Numbered from the stretch's first letter, positions 12,867 to 26,091 are shown. The stretch is DNA of 64,000 bases from Byssochlamys sp. IMV 00236 (GCA_001931875.2 MSJH02000818.1:482959-546958); one strand, 5' to 3'. Numbers and translations are program-made. Notes: generated by a model from the sequence alone, not told the origin.

Positions 12867-15800
12867 ATGGATATTCATCGTTGTCGCTTCGTGCCATACA
12901 ATCCCCAGGCAATCAATGCGCTAGCATTCTCGCATCCTCCGGCGGCAGATCAGGCTGGACGAGGAGTTCCGACCCTGAGACTTGCGATTGGTCGCGCGAA
13001 CGGTGACATCGAGATTTGGAATCCCCTGCGAGGCGCTTGGTTTCAAGAGACGGTCTTTCGAGGAGGCAAGGATCGCAGTATCGAAGGGCTTGTTTGGACA
13101 CTTGATCCGGCAGAGGATAACCCTGATGGCAGCAACAGCAAGCTGCCTGGCAAACTGCGTCTGTTCAGTATCGGTTATTCGACTGCGGTCACGGAGTGGG
13201 ACCTCGAGCAGGGCCGTCCTGCACGCCACTCGAGTGGAAACTATGGAGAGATCTGGTGTCTAGCAGCTCAGCCAAGGTGGAAAGCTACAAAAAGAGGCAA
13301 GGATGGAAAACTTCTGCCTCCCGCAGAAGGAGAATACACTGGGCAGCATCTCGCTGCGGGATGTGCGGACGGCTCGATAGTCATTCTATCGACTGCCGAT
13401 TCAGATCTCAAGTTCCTACGAATAATGCGTCCATCTACGAAGCGAGCAAGAGTTCTTAGCATCACCTTCCAGACTCGCGATATTATCGTTGCCGGATATG
13501 CCGACAGCTCTATCCGATTGTTCGATATTCGAAACGGACAGCTGTTGAGGACTGTATCTCTTGGTAGGGGTCCCACTGGTGGGCCAAAGGAGATCTTAGT
13601 TTGGACGGTCAAGTGTCTGCCCGATGGTACCATCGTCTCGGGTGACTCGACCGGAGAAATCCGATTTTGGGATGCGAAGAACTACTCCCTCATTCAGCGT
13701 CTACAGAACCACCAGGCGGATGTGCTGGACGTCGCTGTCAGTGCAGATGGTGAGACCGTCATCAGTGGAGGTGCCGATCAGAGAACTGTTGTTTATAGGC
13801 TGAAGGAAGGGGAGAAGGGTGACAAACGACGGAGGTGGGCAGAGGTTATGCATCGGCGGTATCATACACATGATGTCAAGACATTTGCCGTGTATGAGAC
13901 CAAGGAAATTAGCATTGTCGTGTCCGGAGGTATGATCCATGCCCACTCAATTTGCTGTGATAGAGAACTAACCGCCATTTCCAGGTCCTGACGCCTCTCC
14001 TGTTGTTCTCCCAATGAGAGAATTCGGAAAGGAACACCATAGGAAGCTCTCTGCCCTCCCACAAATTCCGCAGATCACATCCGCTCCGTCCTCACGGTTG
14101 ATAATGAGCTTCTGGGATAGGGAGGTCAGCATATGGCGCATGTCTCGTGGTCTTGAGTCGTTGGCCGAAGGTATCGATGCGCCGAAGCATCGACTTGTTG
14201 CAAAGGTTCTGGTCCAGGTAAGATCTCATCAGCATGAACGGCTGTTTGGTATGCGGTTCTAATGGAACAATAGGGTGAAGAGAACATCGCGTCGGCTATG
14301 CTTTCGCCGGATGGCAAGCTTCTTGCTGTCGCCACTATCTCTAGCGTGAAGCTGTTCTCTGTCCGCAGACGGAAGGGTGATGAGAGAGGGACTCTCCGCG
14401 TGCAGAAGCTAGATCTTCCTTCCGACTTGGCAGACGAGGGGGCGCGACTTGTCTCCCTATCATCCGACAGCCGGTGGCTCTGTGTTGTCCGTCCTAATAG
14501 CGATATCTACCTTGCTAGGATCGTGCCAGCGGTATCCCCGCAAGAAAAGCCCCAGGTGCTCCCTGAGCTCACCAAGGTTGAGAGAGCCCCGCGCCATGCT
14601 CGACATGAGAAAGCGGGACATGGTACGCTCGGAAATTTTGAGAGGACGATACGATCGGTTGCATTCTCCGATAACAGCAAAATCCTTGCAGCGGGAGATT
14701 TATCTGGCTGCGTGGACACCTGGACGCTCACGGATGCCACAGAAGATGCATCCAAGAAGCCACGGAGAGCAGAGGAAGACTCTGATGAGGAGTCCGACGA
14801 TGAGGATGAGCAGCCTATTATTGAGGGTCAACGTTGGCAACTTGCATCCCTGGAGTCGCCGATACCTCGTCTACAATCAGGAATCATCCTGCTCTCCTTC
14901 CGCCCCCAGGCTGATGCGAAAACGAAGTTGCTTACAAACGGATCTGACCATCCTGCTCATGACAATCAGACGGCAGAGTACCGTTTGATGGTGGTGACTA
15001 GTGAACACCAACTGGTTGAGTTCGACGCATCGAAAGGAAAGCTATCTGAATGGTCAAGGCGGAACCCCAAGGCATATCTCCCGGCTGAATTTACTGGTGT
15101 CAAAGACCGAGCTATGGGAGCTGTCTGGGACGTTCATGATGGGCGTGAACGTCTTTGGCTCTACGGCACATCCTGGCTGTGGATGTTCGATCTGACGCAG
15201 GACTTCCCCTCAGAGAAGCTCGATGACCATGAAGATGGCCAGGGTAGCACGGATCTGGTCAAAGCTGCATCGCACAAGAGAAAACGGGATTTGGAAGAGG
15301 ACGAAGCATTTGAAAGGAAAAAGCAAAACAGTGGTGCTGGAGACCGGATTCCCCGTTCACAGGCTGACGTCTCCATGGGCACCAAAGTACGCAAGATTGA
15401 CGGCCGTGACGAGGCCCAAGGGGAGTGGATTTCGCTCGAGAAGAGAAATCGACGTGGTGACGACGGAGACGACTACGAGCATGACGAAGAGTTCATCGCC
15501 GAGAGTGAAGCAAATCTAGCTCGCCTGCGCCGCGGTTCTCGACAGGAAGAGAACGGTGCTGATCTCTCGAAGCGCCTTCTGAATGGTACAGCAAACGGTG
15601 ATACTCCTACGCCGAAGAAAAAGGCCCAAGCCCGTTTTGATTCCCCCTCGCAGCAACAGCTCGTGCAGGTTGATAATGATGGACATCCGCAGCCACCACG
15701 CCGATGGTGGCATACATACAAGTACCGAGATCTGCTTGGTGTTGTCCCACTTCAAAGATCCGGGGGAGATGAAGATGAAGATGAGGACGCAGAAGATGAT

Positions 15801-15884
15801 CAAGGTCTTCTCGAGGTTGCAGTTGTGGAGCGACCGATGTGGGATGTGGATTTGCCCGGTCGGTATGTGAGGGACTATGAATGA
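12867..15884 (+). CDS. utp4: U3 snoRNP t-UTP subunit UTP4 (Cirhin family), WD40 protein
   Basis: Predicted exons are 12867-13929, 13985-14217 and 14274-15884, giving 968 residues; all phases close. The N-terminus MDIHRCRFVPYNPQAINALA and the following WD40 blades (NGDIEIWNPLRGAW, SIRLFDIRNGQLLRT, TGEIRFWDAKNYSLIQRL, DVLDVAVSADGETVISGG) match UTP4/Cirhin. In that family the protein is a nucleolar subunit of the UtpA (t-UTP) subcomplex of the small-subunit processome, needed for pre-18S rRNA transcription and processing. The C-terminal half keeps more WD-like repeats and carries acidic tracts (EEDSDEESDDEDEQ) and a basic KRKR segment, usual for nucleolar factors. The start was chosen at the ATG opening the conserved N-terminus; an upstream in-frame ATG at 12780 would add 29 residues with no family resemblance. 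The identification is secure; exact splice sites are inferred. Confidence 0.93.
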
Positions 15885-16660
15885 AGTAGGGCAATTCAAC
15901 AGCGCATGGAATAGTCTAGTTCTTGCAGTTGTGAGTCTTTAGAGCATCTTGAGCTCGCTGCGCGGCGTATTCATAGACATTTTTTTGGTTTTCTTGTTGA
16001 CAAGGTCAATGATGTATGTAATTCTAAAACGTACAAAAAGTTTCAAGGACTGGTTTTTCATGCAGTAAGTATATTGGCTTCAGTTCGTTTATGGTGTGCC
16101 CCAGACCATCAGCTGTCATGAGAGGAGAAACAATGCCGATCCTCATCCCGAACCGCATAAGCACAGCGTCGGATGCTGCCAACGCAGTACGATTGTTACC
16201 TAGTTGCCGCGGCTGCATCTTTCTGTTCGATTGGCTTGGCTTCATCAGCTCACCGCGCATCTCGAATGGATCCTCGATCTTTCCAAGGCGTTAAAGGATT
16301 CACCGTGCGTAGCTTCTCCGCTCGTTTGATTGCTCCCTTGAGACCACCGGGCTGGCTACTAACCAAGGGGGCCAAAAATGTATTGATGCTCCTATATTGT
16401 GCTGCCTGATTCGATTCATCCCTTCGTTCGTCTACATAATGTGCTACTGACTGGAGCAGTTCTCTTTGTGATCCAAAACCAGCTCGTCTCTTCCAACACA
16501 CCCCCAGGGCTGCATTGATATCTTCCATCATCTTCCCGGACATAGTCTCCGCCACTTGTCTGCTCTGATGCAGTTCTTGTACTCTTAAGTACTTATGAAG
16601 AACGTATCTTGAGACCCGAGGATATCCTGCACGACAAACTGGTCGAGTACGCATCGAACA
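15885..16660. other. intergenic, UTP4 3' region and F-box gene promoter
   Basis: About 0.8 kb between two genes on the same strand. Only short overlapping open frames are present. I see no RNA gene or repeat. It probably holds the UTP4 3' UTR and the promoter of the downstream F-box gene. Confidence 0.5.
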
Positions 16661-19331
16661 ATGGAGGCTGTGTCGCCGCTTTGCGTTATTTGCGGGGCAG
16701 ATGTCCCATATCGCCATATGGGCAACTCCTGGCGAAGAGAGTTCCGTGCAAGTCTGTACTATGTTTTCTTGTGCTCTCTGTTTCCCAAGGGAGCTTGATC
16801 TCTATATTTTTGGAACCGATCATGCTGACTTGGACCAGTTCGCTGTAAAACGGATCCAGATCTTCTTGATGGAGAGCCATTCTTAACCGGAGTCGGTGGC
16901 TACATCGCTCGTCATAGTCCAGTATCTGCTCCGTCAGATCCCAACAGGCGCTGGGATGATACTACTTATGAATACACGCAGGAAGATGTCTTCCCACCGT
17001 TGATCGGGGTTCCCAGACAGCCACGTCCTGGATTCATTCTCCATGAAACATGCTGGGAATTGCTCCAGAAGATGCTGAGCCCATCCCCAGTACCAGTGGA
17101 GCGGCTCTATAGCATATGCCTTTCATGTCCTGCTCATAAGAAGGGTTGGTTGGACTGGGGTCACGACTATGGACGACTAATGGATCGCCTTCCCTTGGAT
17201 CGCTATCCTTGGGAAGATGTCTATGTTGTCGGATACGTGAAGCGGTATCTGGGCGACGAGGACTCACCACTGACGTATTTCAAATCTGAACCTCTACACG
17301 TCCCTGAACTCCAACAAGCCCTTGTGGACTCCCGTGAGCGACAAGAGAAATCTAGCCCCAACCCAATTTCTCCTGTCTTCCAGGGAGAGCCTGATTGCTT
17401 TCAACAGCTACCACAGGAACTACTTGAACATATCCAGATGCTCCTACCGTCGTGCAGCGTGTCCAGTCTGAGAACAGTCTCCAGGTCTTTCGCCAGTCTT
17501 CCCCTGAGTCAAGCGTTCTGGGCCTCTAGGTTTGAACGATCTCAAGAACGCGGATTCGTATACGAAGCGACAGATCCGGTATGCAGTGATATTTTGGAGC
17601 AGAGAGCTCGTGACTGGAAGATCCTCTACCAAAAGACTGCATTGAACGCCGCATCCTCGCGAGAAATGATGAACAGGAAGAGAATCTGGGAATCTACTAG
17701 AGACTTGGTGGACCTCCTTCTTCAGAGGCCTCTTACAGGCCCAGGTCTAGAAAGAAGCAAACACGGAATTCGGGGAGAAATGCCCCAGGGTAAAGACGTC
17801 TGGAGGGCAGCAGGCGGTGACTTTCTTCCGCGGTCACAAGGTCATTCTCCTTCTGGAATGCCTTGCAGAGCCATATTTGAGCAGGACGTGACGATCCCTG
17901 AGAGTTTATACCAGATAAAGGTCTCGATATGTGCCTTTAGCGGAAAGCGGTACATTTGCGGCCTACGATTGATTTCAGCCGACGAAGACGACGTGCTACT
18001 GGGCTATGTACTGCCCAACTCGGAGACACAGATAGACATCCGACAATTAAACGGAAGGTTGAATGGCTTCATTCTCGCAATTGGACCGAGAGGTATCCAT
18101 GCCTTGCGAGTGGTAACTACGGCAGGAAATATCTCGAGTTGGGTGGGCAGTCCAGATGGTCTACCCCAAACTACCCGACTTTGCATGAGAAAGCCACTCA
18201 ACTCCTTGAGAGCTTTCTTTGACGTGAGTTCCAAGAACAAAGATGCTTATGAGGACGCGACATGACACTAACAGGCATATAGGGCTTCAAGATGGTCTCA
18301 TTGGCCGTCCCGACTGCGAGCGAGCCTCTTTTCGGAGACGACCCAGTGCATGAGCATCTCCCACTCCGATCCACTGGCCTCTGGTACCCGAGTGTTCCAG
18401 CAGAGCATCTCGAACTCCACGAAGCATCCTTCGCAGGGAGAAGCGTCTCCCTTTACGAATATCGACCCATTATCCATGTGATGTTTGGCGGGCCTAACGG
18501 CCAATACCTGAAATACCTAACCAAGATATCGGTAACAGTATCAAAAGCAGCCATTGTAGGAATCGATTTCTACTACACAGAAGACGCTCCATTGAGATCT
18601 CTACGAGCCTGCCATTCGACTGCTAGCGGCGATGATTCTGTCAAGACACCATTTTCAATCGACGGTCCAGGCGGAGAGCGCCTGACAGGAATCCAAGTGG
18701 ATGGAGATTTCTTTCTCAGCTCTTCTGGTTCGGGATCGTATAGATATGGCGCCATAACCTCTCTAAAGGTAAAGTAACTACCTACTAAGTTCAAACATTC
18801 CCTTACCCCCTGAGAAAAGTCCTCACCGAGCCCATACACGCACCCCCTTCTTCCTTCCTTCTTCCTTACTAAATCCACACACACAGGTCACCACAAACCG
18901 CAACCGCTCCTTTATCTTCCAACCTAGCGCGATCCCTCTCCTCAGACTCCCCTCCGGTCCACACGTCCGTCAAAGACCAAAAAAAATCGAAATAGCAAGC
19001 GGAAAAACCATCACTGGAATCTACTTCATGCACGTAAGCTACCACTTCTCCCCCTTACCTAAACCCATACCCTCTCCCCCGCCCCCTTCCCTCCACCCGT
19101 CCGATTACCGCAAACCTCTCCTTTTTTTTTCCCCCGAGCCCAACCCGTGAGGAAAGACTAGAATTAAATGGATTACCCCAGTCGTTAATAAGGGGCTTTG
19201 ATATGCAGGATCCCGCTTTCGGCATGATAAGCCTAAGTCCTATCTCTGAGGATCTGAACAGAGAATCATCATCTTCTTCTTCTTCAGAGAAAGATCTCGA
19301 GTCTACTCTTGCGGAGATGATGAAGAAATAG
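16661..19331 (+). CDS. fungal F-box protein, uncharacterised
   Basis: Five exons fit: 16661-16751, 16839-18223, 18283-18768, 18887-19033 and 19209-19331, giving 743 residues with all phases closed. The N-terminus has a CVICG-type Cys pair and WRREFRAIR, which resembles the start of a large family of fungal F-box proteins. An F-box follows at about residues 215-255 (QLPQELLEHIQMLLPSCSVS). The remaining C-terminal part is the family's long beta-rich region ending in a Ser-rich tail. F-box proteins usually link a substrate to Skp1 in SCF ubiquitin ligases; the substrate here is unknown. The first intron needs a GTCTGT donor, which is non-consensus, but it alone restores FRAIR. Open frames that stop near 18265 and 18777 are unspliced versions of the same gene. 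Confidence 0.8.
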
Positions 19332-20115
19332 TAAATGTGAAAACGATGACGATTACAATTACGATGACGACGAAAAGAGAGAAAGAGAGAGAAGTTATAT
19401 CAGAATGAAACATGCATACATACATACATACGTACATGATATCTAAACACATGTAGTGAGAGCGCAATCGTGTCTATTTTGGGGAGTTCTAGTACTATTG
19501 CAAAGGTTGAATTTGCTGCAAGAATGGTATCTTTGCGATATCCTCTTTTCGGGCTTTTTTATGTTATTTTGTGTTCGGTACAGGTACTGAGATCAATCGA
19601 ATTCGATTCCTTGCCTCATTCATTCATTGACTATTTAAGTCCGTACGTAATGTATTCGAGGTTCTGATTTCTTTCTTGTAGTTGAAATGGGATACAGGCC
19701 AGCAGCAGTACTGGATATTATCTCTAGAACAAACTTACTTCTACAAGGCTAATGTCGTTGTCTCATAATTGATAAATCTTATTCCGAACTAGTCATTATA
19801 TTTTTGTATGTATGCGTGCCTAAAATCCTAAGGGAATTGGAGAAAGCTCATCAAGCTGTACTTGAAGAAGAGTAAAGAGATAAATTGGCCTCTGTCGCAC
19901 CTTCTTTCGTAAACCGACGTTGAATAGTAGGGTAATAAAAATCCCAGGCGAGACCGTCAGATGCACCCAGAGACGCATAATCGATATGCGATATCATGGC
20001 CGTTACATACACCGGAAAAGAACAGCAGAGAGAGAAAAAAAGGACCACAAAAGCGGGAGCGCCATGAGCACCCGTCCGTCAAAAAAAGAGATTGGTCTAC
20101 ATAGGTCATAACATG
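19332..20115. other. convergent 3' intergenic region
   Basis: This lies between the 3' ends of the F-box gene and the phosphatase gene. It carries GA-rich low-complexity sequence at 19376-19392 and a CATA microsatellite. No coding frame can be supported. Confidence 0.5.
19415..19430. repeat. (CATA)n microsatellite
   Basis: Four tandem CATA units lie just after the F-box gene; this is a simple non-coding repeat. Confidence 0.7.
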
Positions 20116-22521
20116 TTAAAATGGAACTCCAGCGTACTCCGAAAAGAAAGATATATCGCTGCTATCGTCCCCTTGCCAATCGTGATGGTTCTGTGGCATA
20201 TCAAGCCCGAGCTCGTCCTGCAACCCGGTCTCCATCTGGCTTCTGGCCCAAACACGTTCACGGCGAGCAGTTTGATGATGATGCAGCGACGGTGGGAGAA
20301 TCTGCGGGGGTACTCCCGGTTCATCGTTGATGTCAGTCGGAACGTTCACCTTCGAGTCTATCCTGCATCGCAGTGGTAAAGCTAACGTGGGATCAAGATG
20401 CACAGCCCTAGTCGCGTGGTTTCGCATCGTATTCATCGCGGTCACCGCATCAAGGGAGGCTTGAGCTTCTGCGCCCAAGCTCAGAACAGCCGAATTCTGC
20501 TGGGCCGTGAAGGAAGATGCGATGAAAGATGAAGGACTCGAACGGCGCGTGCACTCACGCAGAGTCATATGCGATGCTGTTGTTGACGGCGAAGGCTGAG
20601 CAGCCTTGAGAGAGCCAAGTGTCAGGTCGTTTCCCGTAGAAATAGTGCGTTGACGACCAGGCCCAGATTCTATAGATAGTGGTATATAGCAAATTACGAT
20701 TCCGGCAACAAGTACTTGGCAGGCTTAGTAGCTCTGGGCGGACACCGTAGCAGGCTAGTAATGTGTAAGCAACATTGTAGATGACCGTAGATTGAAGCCT
20801 AGATGGCAAGCGTGCACAGAAAGCTGGGCACTGTGACACAAGACATGCGTGCCCCAGCTTGGCGAAATGAGAAAAGTAGAAGAGAAAGAGATCGGGCACT
20901 TACAGGACTGTTGAGCATGCTGTTCCGCTTATTCCTGCCTTTCTTGATGTGGCTTTTCAAGGCGCTCGAGTCGAGAGGCTTCAGCAGTTCGAAAGAACAC
21001 AGAAGCTCTCCTGAAACCGACATGATTGCACCCCAGTTGTCAAATTCACCGCAGTACTATGTAACACGCTGTTAGCAAACAAAGACTCGACGAAAGGAAA
21101 ACGCTCCAAGGAGCAGTTACAACACTTACGTTCGGGGCAGAAAACACGGTGACCAAGATTCGATCCTGGTAGAATTCATATCCATCCTCAACAACCATGT
21201 GCGCTCGGCACACCAGATCAAAGTCGTGCTTCTGCAAGAAGTCCATGATCACCTTTTTTCCAAAGCAATAGCTCACACCTCGTTCATTAGGTTCCCAATC
21301 TTCTTCCATATCTGCCGGATCACTCCACAACAGGTCATTCAGAAGACCATAGTCAGGTACGTCCGTGGGACGAGCGATACCGCGGATATCATCCATGTGA
21401 GACAGGCTAGGCGAAAGGCCACCGTGGACACAGAAAATCTTGCCAGCAACGATAGATGCGATGGGGAGGCAGTTGAAAGTATCGATGAACGTCTTCCAGA
21501 CCTTGATGTTGCAGCGCCGCTTACACTCATCATAGAAACCATACACGCGAGTGACATTGGCGCATTCGTGGTTTCCACGGAGCAGGAAGAAGTTCTCAGG
21601 GTATTTGAGCTTATAGCACAGCAAAAGAAGGATCGTCTCGAGAGATTGTTTACCACGGTCGACGTAGTCGCCCAGGAAGAGGTAGTTTGCTGCAGGTGGG
21701 AATCCGCACATCTCGAAGAGTCTGATCAGGTCCGTATACTGACCATGGACGTCACCAACAATCTTCACAGGCGCAGACAGTTCAACCAGAGCAGGCTGGG
21801 ACAGCAACAGCTCGCGAGCAGCAGTACAGATTGCCGTGATTTCAGCATTCTTCAAGCATACCGCTTTAGTGACTTTCGTGGAATAACCCGCATCGAGGAG
21901 ACGTGAGATCATATCATCCAGATCAATCGACTTCAATGCGCCCATTCCCATTCCCACCCCGGGAGAGTTGCTGGCCTGTTCAATAGCTAGGATCTCCTGC
22001 ATTATCGGGTTGAGCTGATTCTCGTGCTTGATGAGAATGGATTCGCCCGGGGCCAGAGGCGTCATTGGGGGGACGGACGGGGGCGCGTCGGACACCAGGT
22101 CAACCTCGCCTGCCTGCTGTGCAGCACCCACATCCTTATGGCCTCGATTCAACGACGTCGACTGGGAAGGAGATGGAGGAGGATCTGGAACAGCATCTGC
22201 ATCGGATACCGCAGAGCCCGGGGACTGAGCTTGGCTTTGGCTTGATGCGTTCGACGGAGCTCTGTTTGCTCGAGCTGAGCGCGTGCTGTTGGTAGACTTT
22301 ACTGAACCTGCATCAGACTTGTCGGTGTCCAACCCAGCCGTGGACCCCCTGGGACTGTCGCTGCCACCCTTGCCCGCTCCAGGGATCTTGCTCCGAATGG
22401 AACCCCGCAGCGATCGCAGAGACTCCTTGGTATCTGATCGGGAGAACGAGGGATACGACTGCAGCGAGTCGCCCGGTCCCGTTGGCGTACGTGAACCGCT
22501 CTTGGACTGTGACTGACCCAT
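20116..22521 (-). CDS. ppzA: Ser/Thr protein phosphatase Z (PPZ)
   Basis: Minus-strand exons 22521-21130 (464 codons) and 21056-20904 (51 codons) encode a PP1-like phosphatase. It has a disordered Ser/Pro-rich N-terminus of about 190 residues and a catalytic domain from about residue 200: GDVHGQ (256), GDYVDRG (285), RGNHE (316), HGGLSP (366), then YCGEFDNWG after the intron. The start MGQSQSK is a typical N-myristoylation signal, as in yeast Ppz1. PPZ phosphatases regulate ion homeostasis and cell-wall integrity, and Hal3-type proteins inhibit them. After NSMLNSP a GTAAGT donor at 20903 predicts a further exon. A candidate opens at 20604 in phase ([12 protein letters not shown]) and stays open to 20116, giving up to 162 more residues, but the intron would be 299 bases, long for this genome. 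The 3' end is therefore uncertain; identity and the first two exons are not. Confidence 0.85.
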
Positions 22522-24653
22522 CGCGAGGAAAACTGGAGGCTTCAGAGCACAGAAGGGGCTAGATAGACTGCCGCCTACGGCTCACAGACGGAACTGGCGG
22601 CAACCCTCTTCGCAGCGGGATGGGATATGCAGGACAATATCAACAGTGGACTTGTTATTCGCAGCTTGGAGGATCGTGTGGAAGGGAACACACGATAAAC
22701 GGCTGAAACGACAGAATACTGCTGCGGTCTCGACGAACAAGGACGATTTGGGGCGATAGTAGAGAGGACCGGGGAGGCAAGGCCACGGTCTGGCAAAGCG
22801 GTCTCAGGGAAGAAAGGGTGGTCAAGCGTGCGGATGTGATTCTCGACTGACTACTATCTGGCCGTGCGGACAATAATTAGCTCGACTTGCGGCGAGCTAA
22901 GCTGGAGCGTGCCAACGCTGGTTGGACCGGAGAGGGAGGATGGCTGTCTGGATTGACGCAGACAATTCTGCGACCAGCGTCTGACAGACTGCAAAGTGCA
23001 AAAAGCAAGCAAGCAAGCACAGCTGCCCGTCGACCAGCAGTTGGACAGAGCGAGAGGGCTTGATTCAAAGTCAGTACGGTGTGGGGTCCACGGAGACAAA
23101 CGGGGGAGTGTACAGATGAATGACAGATAGAGTACAGCGGATGAGCGGACGGGGATTGAAGGCTTTCCAAACATCTGCCCTGTGGGGAAGAGGAGGCTGG
23201 GACATGCGTCATGTCATGATGGGCCATTTGGGGCTATTATTCGCAAGTACCAGAGCAGCAACAACGCCTCGACGAGGGAGGAGGGGGGTGTTGACTTACG
23301 AAGAGAGCAGGGGAGGAAGATAATACCTGTTGAAACGGGACGTTCAGCAAGATGGCAAAATAATGAGAAATCGAAGCTGGGTTCGGATGGTCCGCAGCGG
23401 GTGGAGCGGAGAGGTTTGGAGTAGTAGCTAGAGTCGAGTAGCGTCGATAGATAGAGTAATAATTATTTCCAGCTGGAAGCAAAGCTGTTTCGGTCCTGCT
23501 GAACGAAGTCCAGTCAGTCCGTCCGTTTCGGTCTGGATCGCTCGCTACCGTCCCGTGACCCGCCGCTTCCGACGGCCAGCGCTTAACTAACTTAGTCGGT
23601 CTGTCTCTGGATTCCGCTTGTCGTTCGACACAGACTCACTATCGATTCCCAGGTCTCCCAATTGATACCCGAAGGCATCAAGCGCCGGAAAAGGAAATCA
23701 CAATAATTCGAAAAAAAAAAAAGATATTAGTGGGAGTTCAGTCGGGACGATTGTCTTACTCCCTCCTCAAACGCATAGGCCACGCTGCTCTGTCGCCTTC
23801 GCTGACATCAACATTCACCAGGCAATAGCCAACTAACAGCGTGTGAACCTTGGTTCTTGCCTGCCTCTGCTTGGCTGCACTCAGATGATGACACTACGAC
23901 GCCCAGGGCTTTCTGGAGGCTCCGGGCTCTGGAGTCTGGAGGGGCAACAATAATAATAATATGCTCAGAACCCCCACTGGTTTTACCTCATCCCCGGAGT
24001 ATAAATAGATTGATAACGTATGCTACGGCTAGAGTGGTTATGGTGCCTAAGGCTGTCCTGAAACGATGCTGCCCAACTTGAAAAAACCACGAGAATCTGG
24101 TGCGTTCTCGACCGTCAATAATGCGGATTAAGATACTACACGAGTCCGTTCTCATTGTAAGTTCGGAGGTAATCGAGATGCTGGCCATTTTGGTCTTCTA
24201 GACCCGAGGGGTCCAGTCCGTCGTCCAATACCCCGTCGCCAATGCTGGCCAGATTTATGCGGGTTGAATCAATGCGCATTCGTCACTCCGCATCGCCTTT
24301 TCTTCCACCTGCGCCGTGATAAGCCCTTGTGCTACCTGCAAAGTCGCCGTGCCACTCGCAGTATGCCTCCGCTGCGCCAAGCAAAAAACTAGCATCGGAC
24401 TGTTTCCTCCTCGAGCTCCGAGGTTGGAGTGGTCCACGCGCCCGCACAGTTGCCAAGGCAGGAAGCGCAGCAACGCAGTAGAGAAATGCGAGCAAGACAC
24501 GGAGTAGTAAGATACGTCAAGTAGCCAGGTTGTTCTGGCCGGAGGAGCTCGACACCGCCAGTTCTCACAAGTATGTGCCAGAAGAACGGTCGAAGAACCG
24601 GTCACGCTGAACGCTCCCCGTTTGAACAAGGCTCAAAGTGATACAGACGTCTG
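22522..24653. other. long upstream region of the phosphatase gene
   Basis: Two kilobases without a supportable gene separate PPZ and NAA38, both on the minus strand. The part next to PPZ is probably an extended promoter and 5' UTR; a GTAAGT-type donor on the minus strand near 23293-23298 could belong to a leader intron, but I could not pair it with a clear acceptor. A poly-A tract lies at 23710-23722. Short frames at 23857-24081 and 24255-24629 look like chance. Confidence 0.4.
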
Positions 24654-25126
24654 TCAAGTCGCAATTCCCTTTCGCTGCTCGCGCAGACGAACCTCTTCTG
24701 GATTCTCCTCCACTTCGATCCTCGTGATATATCGCCCCGGTACGACGACAAGGCCGATCAGTCGGCTAGTCATATCCACCTTAATCGTATCTGCCTTCGT
24801 AACCTGCGTCTCATCTTCTTTCGATGCAGCAGCAGCAGCCGCAGCTTGAACCGCGGAAGGGCTAGGAAAGCGGTATTCACATGTCCCGGCGAGGATGATG
24901 TTCCTATCCTGAAGTTCACGCAGAAAAATAAATCAGCAAAAGAATTCAAACTCAGGAAGCTTGGATGCGATGCCATTGTAGCAGTAGTTTCGCAGATAGA
25001 CCGGGGAATACGAACCGCGTCAGTGCACTTGAAGGTTCCCACGAACATGCGCGTGTCAGTCGTGTGTATGCGGAGTGTTCGCCCGAGAAGCGACTCGAGG
25101 AACTGGACAGCTGCACTGTTCTCCAT
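24654..25126 (-). CDS. naa38: NatC auxiliary subunit NAA38 (LSM-domain protein)
   Basis: Exons are 25126-25016 (37 codons) and 24908-24654, giving 121 residues. The sequence shows a single Sm/LSm fold: LLGRTLRIHTTDTRMFVG, then FKCTDA joined over the intron to DRNIILAG, and a late RLIGLVVVPGRYITRIEV Sm2 motif. This order and spacing match NAA38/LSMD1 (yeast Mak31), an accessory subunit of the NatC N-terminal acetyltransferase, which acts with NAA30 and NAA35 on ribosome-associated nascent chains starting Met-Leu, Met-Ile, Met-Phe or Met-Trp. An Ala tract (AAAAAAA) sits in the loop between the two Sm motifs. The donor GTTCGT is weak but gives the conserved CTDADRNIIL junction. A longer unspliced frame starting at 25285 has no family support. 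An LSm RNA-binding subunit is a less likely alternative. Confidence 0.88.
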
Positions 25127-26091
25127 GTTGCTCTCTTTTTGCCGCTGCACGGTAACAACGAAGGAGGGCAACTCCGAATTACCAAATGCAGGAACGGTTG
25201 TCTTGCGGAGGGGAGAGTATACCAGGAACGTCTGAATAGAGGGGAAATCAATGAGGATACGCAAGATCGTAGAAGGACCCTCCAAGCTCTCGTTCAGTCG
25301 CGCCCGTTAAGAAGGATAGAGGGAGGTTAGGCAGTTGTCAGTCCGAGAGAGCTTGAGGTTTGAACGCGGCGCGGTCCGACTTTCGGGAACGTGGGGTAAT
25401 ACTTAGACACACTCTGGTTTCACACATCATCAACAGGCAATCTATCAACCAAGATGTGATCCAGTTATCCTGATAGGATGAAATTTCAAATGCTTACCAT
25501 GCCTACTGCCTATTTCTTAATTGACCAGACGCAAACAAATCAGCCTCGCCTCCTATCATGATTGGGACTACAACTAGAACTTTCATATGGTTTTAGAACA
25601 TGTTTTCAAGGATAGATCTTTCCCTTAAGTATGGCCGTCGAACCACACGTTGTTCTTCAACTAACAGCTAACTCCCTCAAATATTAACAAACAGCCTAGG
25701 GCCTGTAACGCCATCCCATATCCCAAATAAACAACGCTCGAAAGTGCACAGGTCAGATATAATATAAACGAAAATATGAAACCTTCTATGCAGATAACCT
25801 CCTTCACCAGATACTCCCAGGAAACTCCATCTTGCAGCATAACCCACAAAAAAACAGACTCATAAATGGCAAATAGTCGTTAAGAGTGCTCAGAAGCACC
25901 ACAGCTATACAAGAACCGATATCATGCACCAGTAGCAGTAGCTGGTCATGCGAGTTCACATTGAGGAGCGTGGACAGGGATCAAAAATATACATGAACTA
26001 AAAACAACAGCCCTGCTGATGTCTCCCCATTGTGAAGGAGCGGCCACGACTTGCGTGGTGATGGAGGCGCAGAGTGCGTTTTGCTAGACTC
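25127..26091. other. intergenic region, NAA38 promoter and 3' end of next gene
   Basis: About 1 kb upstream of NAA38. I see only short frames and no repeats or RNA genes. Confidence 0.4.

Noticed and set aside
21199..21906. 235-codon plus-strand ORF
   Set aside because: It is the antisense shadow of the conserved PPZ catalytic exon.
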